From Sphingomonas sp. JUb134 (lineage in GTDB: Bacteria; Pseudomonadota; Alphaproteobacteria; Sphingomonadales; Sphingomonadaceae), in the NCBI RefSeq assembly GCF_004341505.2, contig NZ_SLYP02000001.1, positions 817,001 to 881,000 on the forward strand: a stretch of 64,000 bases of DNA, in the 5' to 3' direction. The notes below the pieces were generated by a model that worked only from the letters and a program-made list of their open reading frames with translations, was not told the origin of the DNA and searched no databases. This document shows positions 26,874 to 35,806 of the stretch, piece after piece (position 1 is the first letter of the stretch; each line of letters starts with the position of its first letter). A program made the position numbers and the translations under genes.

Positions 26874-28351
26874 GCCGCGACCATCGTCGCCTGGCGCTCC
26901 GGCACGGGGGCGGCGCCGGCCTTTGCGGCCTTGGCCTTTTCCCGCAGGTAGCGGTGCATGTGTTCGGAGACGTCGCGCCCGTCGCGGATCGCCCAGACGA
27001 CCAGGCTCGCGCCACGGACGATGTCGCCGGCGGCGAACACGCCGTCCAGGCTGGTCATCATCGACTTGCCGTCGACGCGCAGCGTGCCCCAGCGGGTGAC
27101 GCCCAGATCGGGCGTGCCGAACAGGGTGGGCAGGTCCTCCGCATCGAAGCCGAGCGCCTTGATGACGAGATCGGCCTCCAGCACGAACTCGCTGCCGGGA
27201 TCGACTTCCGGCGCGCGGCGGCCGGTAGCGTCGGGGGCGCCGAGGCGCATGGCGCTTGCGCGGACGGCCGTGACCTTGCCCTCGCCCTCGAACGCGGCGG
27301 GGGCGGAGAGCCAGACGAACTCGGCGCCTTCCTCCTCGGCATTGGCGACTTCGCGCTGCGAGCCGGGCATGTTGGCGCGGTCGCGACGGTAGAGGCACTT
27401 CACCGAGGTCGCGCCCTGACGAATGGCGGTGCGGACGCAGTCCATCGCGGTATCGCCGCCGCCGATCACGACGACCTTCTTGCCCTCCGCATTGAGCGCG
27501 CCGCCGTCGAAGGCGGGCACCGCGTCGCCGAAGCTCTTGCGGTTGGAGGCGGTGAGATAGTCGAGCGCATCGACCACGCCGTCGGTGGCGACGCCCGGCG
27601 CCTTGATGGCGCGCGGCTTGTAGACGCCGGTTGCGACCAGCAGCGCGTCGTGGCGCTGGCGCAGTTGCTCCATGGTGGCGTCGCGCCCGACCTCGAAGCC
27701 CTCGTGGAAGACGATGCCGGCGTCCTTCAGCCGCTGCACGCGGCGGGTGACGACGTGCTTCTCGAGCTTGAAGCCGGGGATGCCATAGGTCAGCAGGCCG
27801 CCGGCGCGATCGTGCCGGTCGTAGACATGCACCTCATAGCCCGCGGTGCGCAGCCAGTCGGCGGCCGACAGTCCCGCCGGGCCCGCGCCGATGATGCCGA
27901 CGGACTGGCCGCGCTCCGGGCCGACGGCGACGGGCTCGACCCAACCCTCGTCCCACGCCTTGTCGGTGATGAACTTCTCCACCGAACCGATGGTGACGGC
28001 GCCGTGGCCGGAGAATTCGATGACGCAATTGCCCTCGCACAGCCGGTCCTGCGGGCAGATACGGCCGCAGATCTCGGGCATGGTCGAGGTGGCGTTGGAG
28101 AGCTCGTACGCCTCGCGCAGCCGGCCTTCCGCCGTCAGGCGCAGCCAGTCGGGGATGTGGTTGTGAAGCGGGCAGTGGACCGAGCAATAGGGCACGCCGC
28201 ATTGCGAGCAGCGGCCGGCCTGCGCCTCGGCCGTGGGCGTCGCATAGCGGTCTGCGATCTCGCGGAAGTCTTCCGCGCGCAACTCCGGCTCCCGCTTGGC
28301 CGGATAGGCCTGGGGGCGCGCAACGAACTTGAGCATCTGGTCAGCAGCCAT
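26870..28351 (-). CDS. gltD: Glutamate synthase, small (beta) subunit
   Basis: 493 residues from ATG 28351, which has GGAGGAAG just upstream. It feeds electrons from NADPH to GltB. The N-terminal [4Fe-4S] cysteines are CSQCGVPYCSVHCPLHN and CGRICPQDRLCEGNC; the FAD loop is GIIGAGPAGLSAA and the NADPH loop is VVIGGGDTAMDC. It ends VAA. First gene of gltD-DUF2059-gltB. A hairpin in the leader can cover its ribosome site, and a 19-base palindrome lies further upstream. Confidence 0.96.
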   Translation of the reverse strand: MAADQMLKFVARPQAYPAKREPELRAEDFREIADRYATPTAEAQAGRCSQCGVPYCSVHCPLHNHIPDWLRLTAEGRLREAYELSNATSTMPEICGRICPQDRLCEGNCVIEFSGHGAVTIGSVEKFITDKAWDEGWVEPVAVGPERGQSVGIIGAGPAGLSAADWLRTAGYEVHVYDRHDRAGGLLTYGIPGFKLEKHVVTRRVQRLKDAGIVFHEGFEVGRDATMEQLRQRHDALLVATGVYKPRAIKAPGVATDGVVDALDYLTASNRKSFGDAVPAFDGGALNAEGKKVVVIGGGDTAMDCVRTAIRQGATSVKCLYRRDRANMPGSQREVANAEEEGAEFVWLSAPAAFEGEGKVTAVRASAMRLGAPDATGRRAPEVDPGSEFVLEADLVIKALGFDAEDLPTLFGTPDLGVTRWGTLRVDGKSMMTSLDGVFAAGDIVRGASLVVWAIRDGRDVSEHMHRYLREKAKAAKAGAAPVPERQATMVAA

Positions 28352-28357
28352 GACTTC

Positions 28358-28387
28358 CTCCGGCGTGTGCGAAAAGCACAGCCGGAG
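28358..28387 (-). promoter_or_regulatory. Hairpin covering the gltD ribosome-binding site
   Basis: On the minus strand CTCCGGC pairs with GCCGGAG and, above it, TGTGC pairs with GCACA around a TTTTC loop with one bulged C. The 3' arm contains the GGAG of the gltD Shine-Dalgarno sequence, so folding would hide it. Translational control is inferred. Confidence 0.45.
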
Positions 28388-28414
28388 GCCCAAGTCACGC
28401 AATATTCTGTCGTT

Positions 28415-28433
28415 AGGTCAGCATTGCTGACCT
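28415..28433. promoter_or_regulatory. 19-base palindrome upstream of gltD
   Basis: AGGTCAGCA-T-TGCTGACCT is a perfect dyad 64 bases upstream of the gltD start. It may be an operator for a nitrogen or amino-acid regulator; there is no T-run that would make it a clear terminator. The regulator is not identified. Confidence 0.4.
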
Positions 28434-28505
28434 TGTTCTTCGCAGAAGCTGCCGGAGTTGCGAAGCACTCGCATCTTCAGCGAAGAAGATGTGGCCGATC
28501 CGGAC

Positions 28506-29306
28506 CTACAGCTGCGACAGCCAGACGATGGCGACGCCGCCGGCGACGATTCGATACCAGGCGAAGGGGGTGAATCCGTGGCGGGTGACGATGCCCAGGA
28601 ACCAGCGGATCACCAGCAGCGCGACGACGAAGGAGACGACAAAGCCGATCGCGATCGCGAGCCAGCCGTCGCTGCCGATGTCGGCCGCGTTCTTGTAGAG
28701 ATCATAGGCGGAGGCCGCGAGCATGGTGGGCACGGCGAGGAAGAAGCTGAACTCCGCCGCGGTCTTGCGATCGACGCCCAGGCCCAGCGCGCCCATGATG
28801 GTGGCGCCCGAGCGGCTGACGCCCGGGATCATCGCCAGGCACTGGATGAGGCCGATGCCGAGCGCGACCTTCCAGCTGATCTGTTCGACGTCCGTGGTGC
28901 GGGGCGTCTTCACCAGCCGTTCGATCACCAGGATGGCGATGCCGCCGACGACCAGCGCGACCGCGACCGTCATCGGGCTCTCCAGCATCGCCTTGACCAT
29001 CTTGTAGACGATCAGGCCGATGACGGCGGAGGGCAGGAAGGCGAGGGCGACGTTGCGGGTGAAGGCGATGGCACGGGGGTCGCGCCGGCCGAGCCCCACG
29101 AACACGTCCCAGAAGCGCCGCCAGTAGAGGACGATCACCGACAGGATCGCGCCCAGCTGGATCACGATCTCGAACGTGCCCGATGCCTCGCCCTTGAAGC
29201 CCAGCAGGGCCCCGGCCAGGATCAGGTGGCCGGTCGAGGAGACGGGCAGGAACTCGGTGACCCCCTCGACGATGCCGAGGAGGATGATGGTCAGGAGATC
29301 GGTCAT
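28506..29306 (-). CDS. uppP: Undecaprenyl-diphosphatase
   Basis: Recycles the undecaprenyl carrier used in peptidoglycan and polysaccharide export; overexpression in other bacteria gives bacitracin resistance. 266 residues, normal length, with about eight membrane helices. The two family signatures are EGVTEFLPVSSTGHL (about residues 14-28) and PGVSRSGATI, which together form the active site. It starts 21 bases after the stop of the NDUFA9-like gene and is probably co-transcribed with it. Confidence 0.95.
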   Translation of the reverse strand: MTDLLTIILLGIVEGVTEFLPVSSTGHLILAGALLGFKGEASGTFEIVIQLGAILSVIVLYWRRFWDVFVGLGRRDPRAIAFTRNVALAFLPSAVIGLIVYKMVKAMLESPMTVAVALVVGGIAILVIERLVKTPRTTDVEQISWKVALGIGLIQCLAMIPGVSRSGATIMGALGLGVDRKTAAEFSFFLAVPTMLAASAYDLYKNAADIGSDGWLAIAIGFVVSFVVALLVIRWFLGIVTRHGFTPFAWYRIVAGGVAIVWLSQL

Positions 29307-29327
29307 TGAGTGTCCCGTCCGTGGCCC

Positions 29328-30257
29328 TCAGGCCGTGTGCGCGTGGCGCGAGAAACGGCCGTAGCGGCGGAACTGGACCAGCCACTGCGGCGCGACCGAT
29401 TCGAACGGGGTCGGGGTGACGCCGAGCTCCGCGAGCCCTTCCGCGCCCGGCGACACCAGATTGTCGTGGCCGAGCATGCGCAGCTGGTCGCGGGTGATCG
29501 GCGTGCCCGGAAGCGCCGCGACCAGCCCGGCGGTGCCGGTGCCGAGCTCGACGGTGCGGATCTTGCGATCGAGCAGCGATGCGATCTGCCGGATCAGCTC
29601 CGCCATCGACAGCACGTCCGGGCCGCCGAGTTCGAAGGTGCGGCCGCCGAAGCGCTCCGGATCCTCGAGCGCTGCGACCGCGGCGGCGGCGACATCGACC
29701 ACATAGACCGGCTGAAAGCGCGTCTTGGGCGCGATCACCGGCACCACCGGCAGCTTCTCGACCATGCGGGCGAAGCGGTTGGCGAACTGGTCCTCGCGGC
29801 CGAAGATCAGCGACGGGCGCAGGATGGTGGCGTTGGGGAAATGCTGGCGCACCGCGGCCTCGCCCTCGGCCTTGGAGCGGGCATAGGGGGTCTCGCCCTG
29901 CGCATCGGCACCGATCGCCGAGAAGTGGACCAGCGCCTCGACCCCGGCGGCGCGAGCCGCCTCCGCGACGGCGGCGGCGCCCTTGACCTGGACGGCGTCG
30001 GCGTCGCTGCCGAGCGTGCCGGCGAGGTTCACCACCGCGTCGGCGCCCATCATCGCCCGGGCGATGGTGTCGGGGCGGCGGACGTCGGCCGCGATGAACT
30101 GGGTCTGGCCCAGCGCGCTCTGGGTGCGCAGGAAATAGGCCTGGCGCGGATCGCGTTGCGCGATGCGCACCCGCGCGCCGCGGCGCAGCAGGGCCTGTGC
30201 GACATAGCGGCCGACGAACCCGCCGCCGCCGATCAGCGTGATCACCTTGTTCTTCAT
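29328..30257 (-). CDS. NDUFA9-like NAD(P)-binding protein
   Basis: 309 residues from ATG 30257. An extended short-chain-dehydrogenase fold: GGGGFVGRYVAQALL near the N-terminus binds NAD(P), then FIAADVRRPDTIARAMMGADAVVNLAG, HFSAIGAD and a YARSK catalytic-type motif. Proteins of this group are annotated as complex I NDUFA9-subunit family and probably act as membrane-associated assembly or accessory factors. It lies upstream of uppP in the same direction. The start is about 170 bases from the tRNA-Leu on the other strand. Confidence 0.86.
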   Translation of the reverse strand: MKNKVITLIGGGGFVGRYVAQALLRRGARVRIAQRDPRQAYFLRTQSALGQTQFIAADVRRPDTIARAMMGADAVVNLAGTLGSDADAVQVKGAAAVAEAARAAGVEALVHFSAIGADAQGETPYARSKAEGEAAVRQHFPNATILRPSLIFGREDQFANRFARMVEKLPVVPVIAPKTRFQPVYVVDVAAAAVAALEDPERFGGRTFELGGPDVLSMAELIRQIASLLDRKIRTVELGTGTAGLVAALPGTPITRDQLRMLGHDNLVSPGAEGLAELGVTPTPFESVAPQWLVQFRRYGRFSRHAHTA

Positions 30258-30430
30258 CGTGCTTGCCTTGGTCCGCCCAGGTTTTTTCGCAAGCCCAGCC
30301 CATGCCGCGCCCAGCCCCGAAGGGCAAGGGAGCGCGGACCTTGGCAAAAAAACGCAGCGCCCGGGAAAAACTCGTAACGGGGCTGTTGACACCCCCGGCA
30401 GGGACCCGTAGAGGCGCCGGCCTACCCCGT

Positions 30431-30517
30431 GCCCAGATGGCGGAATTGGTAGACGCACCAGCTTCAGGTGCTGGCGATCGCAAGGTCGTGGAGGTTCGAG
30501 TCCTCTTCTGGGCACCA
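30431..30517 (+). tRNA. tRNA-Leu (CAG)
   Basis: The acceptor stem GCCCAGA pairs with TCTGGGC and is followed by an encoded CCA. The anticodon stem CCAGC/GCTGG holds the loop TTCAGGT, giving anticodon CAG. A variable arm (GATCGCAAGGTC) and GGTTCGAGTCC T-arm are present. It is the likely attachment site for the integrase that starts 167 bases downstream. Confidence 0.97.
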
Positions 30518-30548
30518 TTTGTTCTTCCGAGGGCATCCGAGAACGTCC

Positions 30549-30576
30549 AAAAAACGGCAGATTTCTGCCGTTTTTT
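30549..30576 (+). terminator. Rho-independent terminator after tRNA-Leu
   Basis: ACGGCAGA, a 2-base loop and TCTGCCGT form a perfect stem framed by A-run and T-run (TTTTTT), a strong intrinsic terminator 32 bases beyond the tRNA. Confidence 0.85.
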
Positions 30577-30683
30577 GTGTTATGACCGTCCGGTCAAATC
30601 CGGGCTGTTCCGGCACCAATCGGGAACAAAGTTGGTATTCTTGATGGTATCGGTGGCCCCTGATGGACAGGGACGATACCATC

Positions 30684-31913
30684 ATGGGAAAGCTTTTCGC
30701 CACGACCGTCGCCAACGCCAAACCGAGGGACCGCGACTACAAGCTGTCCGACGGCGAAGGCCTCTACCTTCTCGTCAAGGCGAACGGCCGCAAGCTGTGG
30801 CGACTCAATTATCGCCATCTCGACAAGCAGCGGACGCTTTCCTTCGGCGCATGGCCCGAGGTCAGTCTCGTCGATGCGCGCGGACAGCGCGACGACGCGC
30901 GGCGGATGATTGCCGCCGGCCGGGACCCGTCGCATGAAGCCAAGCTCGCCGCCGCCCGGGAGAAGCTGTCCGAGGAGAACAGCTTCAAGCTGGTCGCCGA
31001 GGAATGGATCGCCAAGAACGAACGCGAGGGGATGGCGGAGGTCACGCTGAGCAAGGTCCGCTGGCTGCTCGCCAAGGCCTACCCCAAGCTCGGCAACCGC
31101 CCGGTCGCGAAGATCACCGCACTGGAAGTGCTCGCCGTGCTCCGTTCGATCGAGGCCACCGGCCGCTACGAAAGTGCGCGCCGGATGCGCGGCGTGCTGA
31201 GCCGGATCTTCCGCTACGCGATTGCCACGACGCGCGCCGAGCACGACCCGGCGCGCGACCTTCGCGGCGCGCTTACCGTTCCCAAGGTGAAGCATCTCGC
31301 GGCGATCACCACCGAAAGGGGCGCGGGCGAGCTGATGCGGGCGATCGAAGGCTATAGCGGCCACGCGATCACGCTCTATGCGCTGAGGCTCTCCGCCCAC
31401 CTGTTCGTCAGGCCCGGCGAGTTGCGGCAGGCCGAATGGAGCGAGTTCGACTTCGAGCGCGCGGTCTGGGCGATCCCGGCGGAAAAGATGAAGATGCGCC
31501 GGCCGCACCGGGTTCCGCTCTCGACCCAGGTGGTCGGTCTGTTCGAGGAGCTGTACGAACTTACCGGCACCTGGCGCTACTGCTTCCCGTCCTTCCGCTC
31601 GCCGCGCCGTCCGATGTCGGAGAACACGGTGAACGCGGCGCTTCGCGTGCTCGGCTTCAAGCAGGACGAAATGACGGCGCACGGCTTCCGCGCGATGGCG
31701 GCGACGCTCCTGAACGAATCGGGCCTGTTCAACCCCGACGCGATCGAACGCCAGCTCGCGCACATGGAAAACAATGGCGTGCGCCGGGCCTATACCCGCG
31801 GCGAATATTGGGATGAGCGGGTGCGGATGATGCAGCACTGGTCCGATCACCTCGACCATCTCCGGGACGGCGCAAAGGTCCTGAAGCCGAACTTCGGCGC
31901 GCGGCGCACCTAG
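30684..31913 (+). CDS. Tyrosine-type integrase of P4/prophage type
   Basis: 409 residues from ATG 30684. The N-terminal arm-binding (DUF4102) domain is KPRDRDYKLSDGEGLYLLVKANGRKLWRL; the catalytic residues are Arg in FVRPGELR, His-x-x-Arg in AHGFRAMAATLL, a second His in QLAHM and the nucleophile Tyr in the RAYTRGEYWDERVRMMQ region. It is oriented away from the tRNA-Leu, the usual layout when the tRNA 3' end is the attachment site. It would catalyse integration and excision of the island. The downstream gene is on the opposite strand. Confidence 0.92.
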   Translation: MGKLFATTVANAKPRDRDYKLSDGEGLYLLVKANGRKLWRLNYRHLDKQRTLSFGAWPEVSLVDARGQRDDARRMIAAGRDPSHEAKLAAAREKLSEENSFKLVAEEWIAKNEREGMAEVTLSKVRWLLAKAYPKLGNRPVAKITALEVLAVLRSIEATGRYESARRMRGVLSRIFRYAIATTRAEHDPARDLRGALTVPKVKHLAAITTERGAGELMRAIEGYSGHAITLYALRLSAHLFVRPGELRQAEWSEFDFERAVWAIPAEKMKMRRPHRVPLSTQVVGLFEELYELTGTWRYCFPSFRSPRRPMSENTVNAALRVLGFKQDEMTAHGFRAMAATLLNESGLFNPDAIERQLAHMENNGVRRAYTRGEYWDERVRMMQHWSDHLDHLRDGAKVLKPNFGARRT

Positions 31914-31922
31914 CTCGACCCT

Positions 31923-33071
31923 TCACTCTCCGGGGTAGGTCCACAAGGTCACCTCGGCGATCGATTCCAGGATCGAGCCGGGATCGCTGCCGAGCCGGTC
32001 ATGTTCGTCGACCTTCCGCTCCGCCCAGGCGAGCCAGTCTGTGGTTTCGATACCGGCGACCGGCGGCGAACCGGGCGGCAGCCGCTCCCGCAAGGCCGCC
32101 AGGAACGCTCGGGCGAGTTCGGCCTCGCGCCAGGCGGACGCCAGTTCGAGCAGGCGCCGGAAACGTGCGGCGTCGAGCCTGCGGGTATTCTCGCGCTCGC
32201 GCCGTTCGCGAGCGGCGATCTCGCTCCGGCGGCGTTCTTCCTCCCGTTCCCTGCGAAGCTGTTCGAGCGCCGGGAACGCCGCCATGATCCCGGCGACGAT
32301 ATCGTCGAGCTGCTGTTCGAGGGTTGCGCGCTTTGAATCTTCCCATTCGGTGCGCGTTCCCCGCGGAAGCCAGGTCTTGATCTCGAAGACGAGCGCGTCG
32401 GTTTCGTAGAGTTCATAAACCCACTGCGCGTCCGCTCCGCGCCAGCGCAGTTCGTCCGCCGTAGGCTGGCGCTGTCCACGCTTGAGCCGATATCGCAGCT
32501 GAAACGTAAGTTGCTCGCCGGCGCGCACCATCAGCAATTCGCGGCGATCGCCTTTTTTGACCTGCACGCCCTGCTTCTCGACCGCCTTGAAGATCGCGTC
32601 GGCAAGACGGAGCCGCCGGCGGTCGGCCGGAGTCAGCGGCATCGGCATGACAAGACGCTTCAGACGGGTGTCGTAAACCTTGTCCTTCTTGCGGACTTGC
32701 TGTTCGCGAGTGGCAATCCATTCGGCGACCAGCGGGTGTGGACGAACAAGCCGCTCGGCAACCTGCAGCTTCGGCGCAACCGCCGCTGATCTTGGTGGCG
32801 CGGTTTCCTTTTTACTGGCGGTTGGTGGCTTTGAAGGAATGGAGACCGTTTCAGACACCCCCGCCGGCGGGGCCAGGAGCGGATGCACCCGCACGGCTTT
32901 GCCGAGTTCCAATCGGGTCCAATGGCCCTGATCCGGGCGCCGAACATGATGCGCATCGCAGATCTGGGCGAGGCGCGCGCCCGCAATGCCGAATTGCGCG
33001 GCGACCCTTTTGAGCGGCGCAGCCCATACGAGTTCATAGAGTTCGGCGCGTGTGAGGGAAACCTGCGGCAA
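31923..33071 (-). CDS. Hypothetical protein with N-terminal DNA-binding-like segment
   Basis: 382 residues. The first 60 (RAELYELVWAAPLKRVAAQFGIAG, then QICDAHHVRRPDQGHWTRLELGKAV) resemble a helix-turn-helix-containing block seen in proteins of integrated elements. A long charged coiled coil (LRREREEERRRSEIAARERRERE) lies at about residues 265-300, and the C-terminus is acidic. Function is unknown. Convergent with the integrase (9 bases between stops), it looks like an original part of the island's integration module. Confidence 0.7.
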   Translation of the reverse strand: MPQVSLTRAELYELVWAAPLKRVAAQFGIAGARLAQICDAHHVRRPDQGHWTRLELGKAVRVHPLLAPPAGVSETVSIPSKPPTASKKETAPPRSAAVAPKLQVAERLVRPHPLVAEWIATREQQVRKKDKVYDTRLKRLVMPMPLTPADRRRLRLADAIFKAVEKQGVQVKKGDRRELLMVRAGEQLTFQLRYRLKRGQRQPTADELRWRGADAQWVYELYETDALVFEIKTWLPRGTRTEWEDSKRATLEQQLDDIVAGIMAAFPALEQLRREREEERRRSEIAARERRERENTRRLDAARFRRLLELASAWREAELARAFLAALRERLPPGSPPVAGIETTDWLAWAERKVDEHDRLGSDPGSILESIAEVTLWTYPGE

Positions 33072-33192
33072 TAGAATCGCACCGATGTCTTGGGGCTACG
33101 ACGTAGTTGACGACCGAGGAACGAGAGACCCTGGCGAAAAGTAGGAAAGCGGTGGATCGGAAATGCGCAACGTCCGGCCGGGAACCTGAGGT

Positions 33193-34041
33193 CTACCGAT
33201 CCAATGTGACATGCGAAATGCGCTCGACCACCTGGCGCGCCACCCGCGACGGCACCGCCAAACCGATGCCGACGTTGCCACCACCGGGAGCAATGATCGC
33301 GCTGTTCACGCCGATCGCCTCGCCCCGCATGTTGATGAGGGGGCCGCCCGAATTACCCGGGTTGATCGGCGCGTCGGTCTGGACGTAGCGCGGACCGCCT
33401 TCGGACGGCGCGCGCAAGGCGCTGACGATCCCGGCCGTGACGGTCTGGCCCACCTCGAACGGATTGCCGATGGCGACAACATAGTCCCCGACCTGCGTCC
33501 GGTCGGAATCGCCGAGCGGAATCTGCTTCAGGCCGCGTGCCGGAATGCGCAGCACGGCGATATCGGTGGCGGGATCGCTGCCGAGGAACTCGGCTTCGAC
33601 CTGACGATCACCCAGGCCGACGGCTATGGCGCGGGCGTTCTCGACGACATGGTGGTTCGTGACCACCAGTCCGCGTGCCGCATCGACCACGAACCCAGAG
33701 CCTGCCGAGATCCGCGGCGCCAGAGCCTCGTCCGGCACACCGAGGAAGAAGCGATAGTAGGGATCGCGCAGGAGGGGGTTCTGCGCATAGGGCGAGGCCT
33801 GCAGCACCGCCACGTTGACCACGGCGGGCGCGACCCGCGCAACGAGCGGAGCGACCGTCAGTCGGTTGAGCGGAACCGCATCGGTCGGGACGGGTGCACT
33901 GCCCGCCACCGTGGCCGTTTCGGGCCCGGCCTCGAGCCAGGCTACCGCGGCCCCGCCCGCCAGACCGGAGGCCAGCCCGGTCGCGACCAGCAGGGCGAGC
34001 CAGCTGAGCGGCAGGCGCAAACCCGGTGCGCGCGGGCTCAC
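33193..34041 (-). CDS. Membrane-anchored trypsin-like serine protease (DegP-like, no PDZ)
   Basis: 282 residues. An N-terminal membrane helix ([25 protein letters not shown]) anchors it in the periplasm. The catalytic triad is His in TNHHVVENA, Asp in [11 protein letters not shown] and Ser in NPGNSGGPL. It ends soon after the protease domain, so the PDZ domain of DegP/DegS/HtrA is absent; this form may be constitutively active or regulated by partners. The GTG start overlaps the stop of the HdeD-like gene (GTGA), so the two are coupled. Likely role: protein quality control under stress. Confidence 0.85.
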   Translation of the reverse strand: MSPRAPGLRLPLSWLALLVATGLASGLAGGAAVAWLEAGPETATVAGSAPVPTDAVPLNRLTVAPLVARVAPAVVNVAVLQASPYAQNPLLRDPYYRFFLGVPDEALAPRISAGSGFVVDAARGLVVTNHHVVENARAIAVGLGDRQVEAEFLGSDPATDIAVLRIPARGLKQIPLGDSDRTQVGDYVVAIGNPFEVGQTVTAGIVSALRAPSEGGPRYVQTDAPINPGNSGGPLINMRGEAIGVNSAIIAPGGGNVGIGLAVPSRVARQVVERISHVTLDR

Positions 34042-34688
34042 AGGGTGTGGGCTCCTTCCTCCGGCTTCCTCTCCTCCTGGCGGCGCAACCGCAGGCCCAG
34101 GCCGATGAGCACGACGCCGGCGATGATCGCATAGCTGGCGATTACCCAGGCGACCGACAGGATCGTGGCAAAGGGTGTGACCGCGAGCGCCACCGGCACC
34201 GCCAACCCCAATACGATGGAGAGCGCACCCGACAGGCCGAGCAGCCACTCGCCTTCGATCTCCTTGCGCAGGCGGACCGCTGCGGCGATCTCCAGCACGC
34301 CGGCCAGAATGGCCCAGGCGCTCAGCATGCCAAGCGTCACCAAGGCATAGCTGACCGTCGCGGCGAAGGGCATCAGCACGAACAGCACCGCAACCGCGAT
34401 GCCGACGATGCCGCGCAGGATGAGCGCCCACCAGCGCTCCTCGTTGCGCGTTGGGCCCCTCACGCCGGCGATCGTGGAAAGCAGGCCGTCGGCGCCGGCA
34501 TAGGCGGCGAACACCATGGTGAAGGCGAACAGCGCGCTTACCGGAAACAGAACGGCCACCGCACCGAGGACAAGCGCGAGGACGCCGCGGACGACGAACC
34601 ATTCCCAGTTGCGGCTGAGCAGCGAAGCGCCGGCGCGGGCTTCGCCGCCCGCACCGGCATGGGTAACATTGTGCGCGATCGTCGACAT
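34038..34688 (-). CDS. HdeD-like membrane protein (DUF308)
   Basis: 216 residues with six hydrophobic helices arranged as repeated DUF308 pairs ([22 protein letters not shown], then [22 protein letters not shown]). The family is named for E. coli HdeD, tied to acid resistance at high cell density. It shares an operon with the downstream protease (4-base overlap) and follows the Bax-inhibitor gene by 14 bases, giving a three-gene stress unit. Confidence 0.87.
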   Translation of the reverse strand: MSTIAHNVTHAGAGGEARAGASLLSRNWEWFVVRGVLALVLGAVAVLFPVSALFAFTMVFAAYAGADGLLSTIAGVRGPTRNEERWWALILRGIVGIAVAVLFVLMPFAATVSYALVTLGMLSAWAILAGVLEIAAAVRLRKEIEGEWLLGLSGALSIVLGLAVPVALAVTPFATILSVAWVIASYAIIAGVVLIGLGLRLRRQEERKPEEGAHTL

Positions 34689-34702
34689 GCCGCGGCTCTC
34701 CG

Positions 34703-35434
34703 TTACTCTTCGCGCTGCCCGAACAGGCCCAGCAGCAGCTGGAACAGGTTGATGAGGTTGAGGTAGAGCGACAGCGCTCCCATCACCGCCAGCTTGTCAG
34801 CGCGTTCAGTCCCCGCATAAGCTAGGTACTCGCTCTTCAAGCGTTGCGTGTCCCAGGCGGTGAGGCCGGTGAACACCAGCACGCCGGCGATCGAGAAGAC
34901 GAGCTGGAGCGTCGAGGAGCCGATGACGAGGTTGACGAGGCTGGCGATGACGACGCCGACGAGGCCGACCATCAGGAAGGTCGACCAGCGCGACAGGTCG
35001 ACATGGGTGGTATAGCCCCACAGGCTCATGGCTGCGAAGACCGCTGCCGCGCTCGCAAAGGCCAGTGCGATGCTGGTGCCGGTGAAGACGAGGAAGAGGC
35101 TCGCCATCGATAGGCCCATCACCGCCGCGAAGGCGTAGAAGGCTGTCCGGGCCTGTTCGATCGTCATCCGTTCCACCCGGAACGAGAAGAACAGCACGAA
35201 GGCCAGCGGCGCGAAGATCGCCACCCATTTGAGCGGCGTGCCGAAGATCGGCTGATAGAGCGCGGGCGTGCTCGCGATCAGCAGCGCGACGAGCGCCGTG
35301 ATGCCAAGGCCCAGCGCCATGTTGCGATAGACGCCGAGCATGTGCCGGCGCAGGCCCTCGTCGTAGACGGCTGCGCCCGCCGCGCGCGCAGACGAAGGGG
35401 GCGGATAAGTAACGGGATTAAATGGTCTTTTCAT
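34703..35434 (-). CDS. Bax-inhibitor-1/YbhL-family membrane protein
   Basis: 243 residues with seven membrane helices and the family's N-terminal [26 protein letters not shown]. The UPF0005 core ([10 protein letters not shown] with [14 protein letters not shown]) is present. Members act in ion or stress homeostasis in the inner membrane. It is the first gene of the BI-1/HdeD/protease unit. About 80 bases upstream of its ATG is a structured leader of the ybhL type. Confidence 0.92.
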   Translation of the reverse strand: MKRPFNPVTYPPPSSARAAGAAVYDEGLRRHMLGVYRNMALGLGITALVALLIASTPALYQPIFGTPLKWVAIFAPLAFVLFFSFRVERMTIEQARTAFYAFAAVMGLSMASLFLVFTGTSIALAFASAAAVFAAMSLWGYTTHVDLSRWSTFLMVGLVGVVIASLVNLVIGSSTLQLVFSIAGVLVFTGLTAWDTQRLKSEYLAYAGTERADKLAVMGALSLYLNLINLFQLLLGLFGQREE

Positions 35435-35513
35435 GCCTCACTCCATTGTTTCCAAGTCGATGAGGCACTCGGGGGCTTCGGCGTGAAACCTGCGATCCTG
35501 CACCGAGCGCGCT

Positions 35514-35572
35514 CGATGCGGTCCGACATCACGGGGGCTGGAACAGCCGCCGTCAGAGGGGCCCGGTCCGCA
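35514..35572 (-). ncRNA. ybhL-type structured leader ahead of the Bax-inhibitor gene
   Basis: Read on the minus strand, TGCGGACCG pairs with CGGACCGCA (one A-A mismatch), enclosing GGGCCCCTCTGACG, a GGCTG/CAGCC hairpin and CGTGATGT. It starts about 80 bases before the start codon. The same element with a different central hairpin occurs at 13282-13342. The position ahead of a ybhL-family gene fits the known alphaproteobacterial ybhL leader; the sequence match to that family was not tested. Confidence 0.65.
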
Positions 35573-35739
35573 GGCCTAATCTTGTTTTCGTCATGGCGAT
35601 TTCAAGGGGGCTTTCGAAGAGCATTCGGTCCTCGAAAGGTGGATCGGTCGGCGAGCCGCCAATGTGAATTTTTTCTCTTGAAACCGGTTTTCGGCTTACT
35701 AGCTCTTTGTCGCCGGACGCTGGGAACCGGGTCCGGTTG

Positions 35740-35806
35740 GACACTGAGAGCGCCGGCTCTCTCCGGCGCGTCTCATGCCCAAATTGCTCAAATGGAGGAT
35801 TTGGAG
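35740..35806 (+). promoter_or_regulatory. ROSE-like RNA thermometer in the hsp20 leader
   Basis: The leader ends in CCAAATTGCTCAAAT followed by GGAGGATTTGG (35779-35804), i.e. TTGCT opposite the GGAGGAT ribosome site, as in ROSE elements of rhizobial small heat-shock genes. A second stem (GAGAGC/GCTCTC) precedes it. CTTGAAA at 35677-35683 is a plausible RpoH -35 element; the -10 is weak. Confidence 0.6.
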
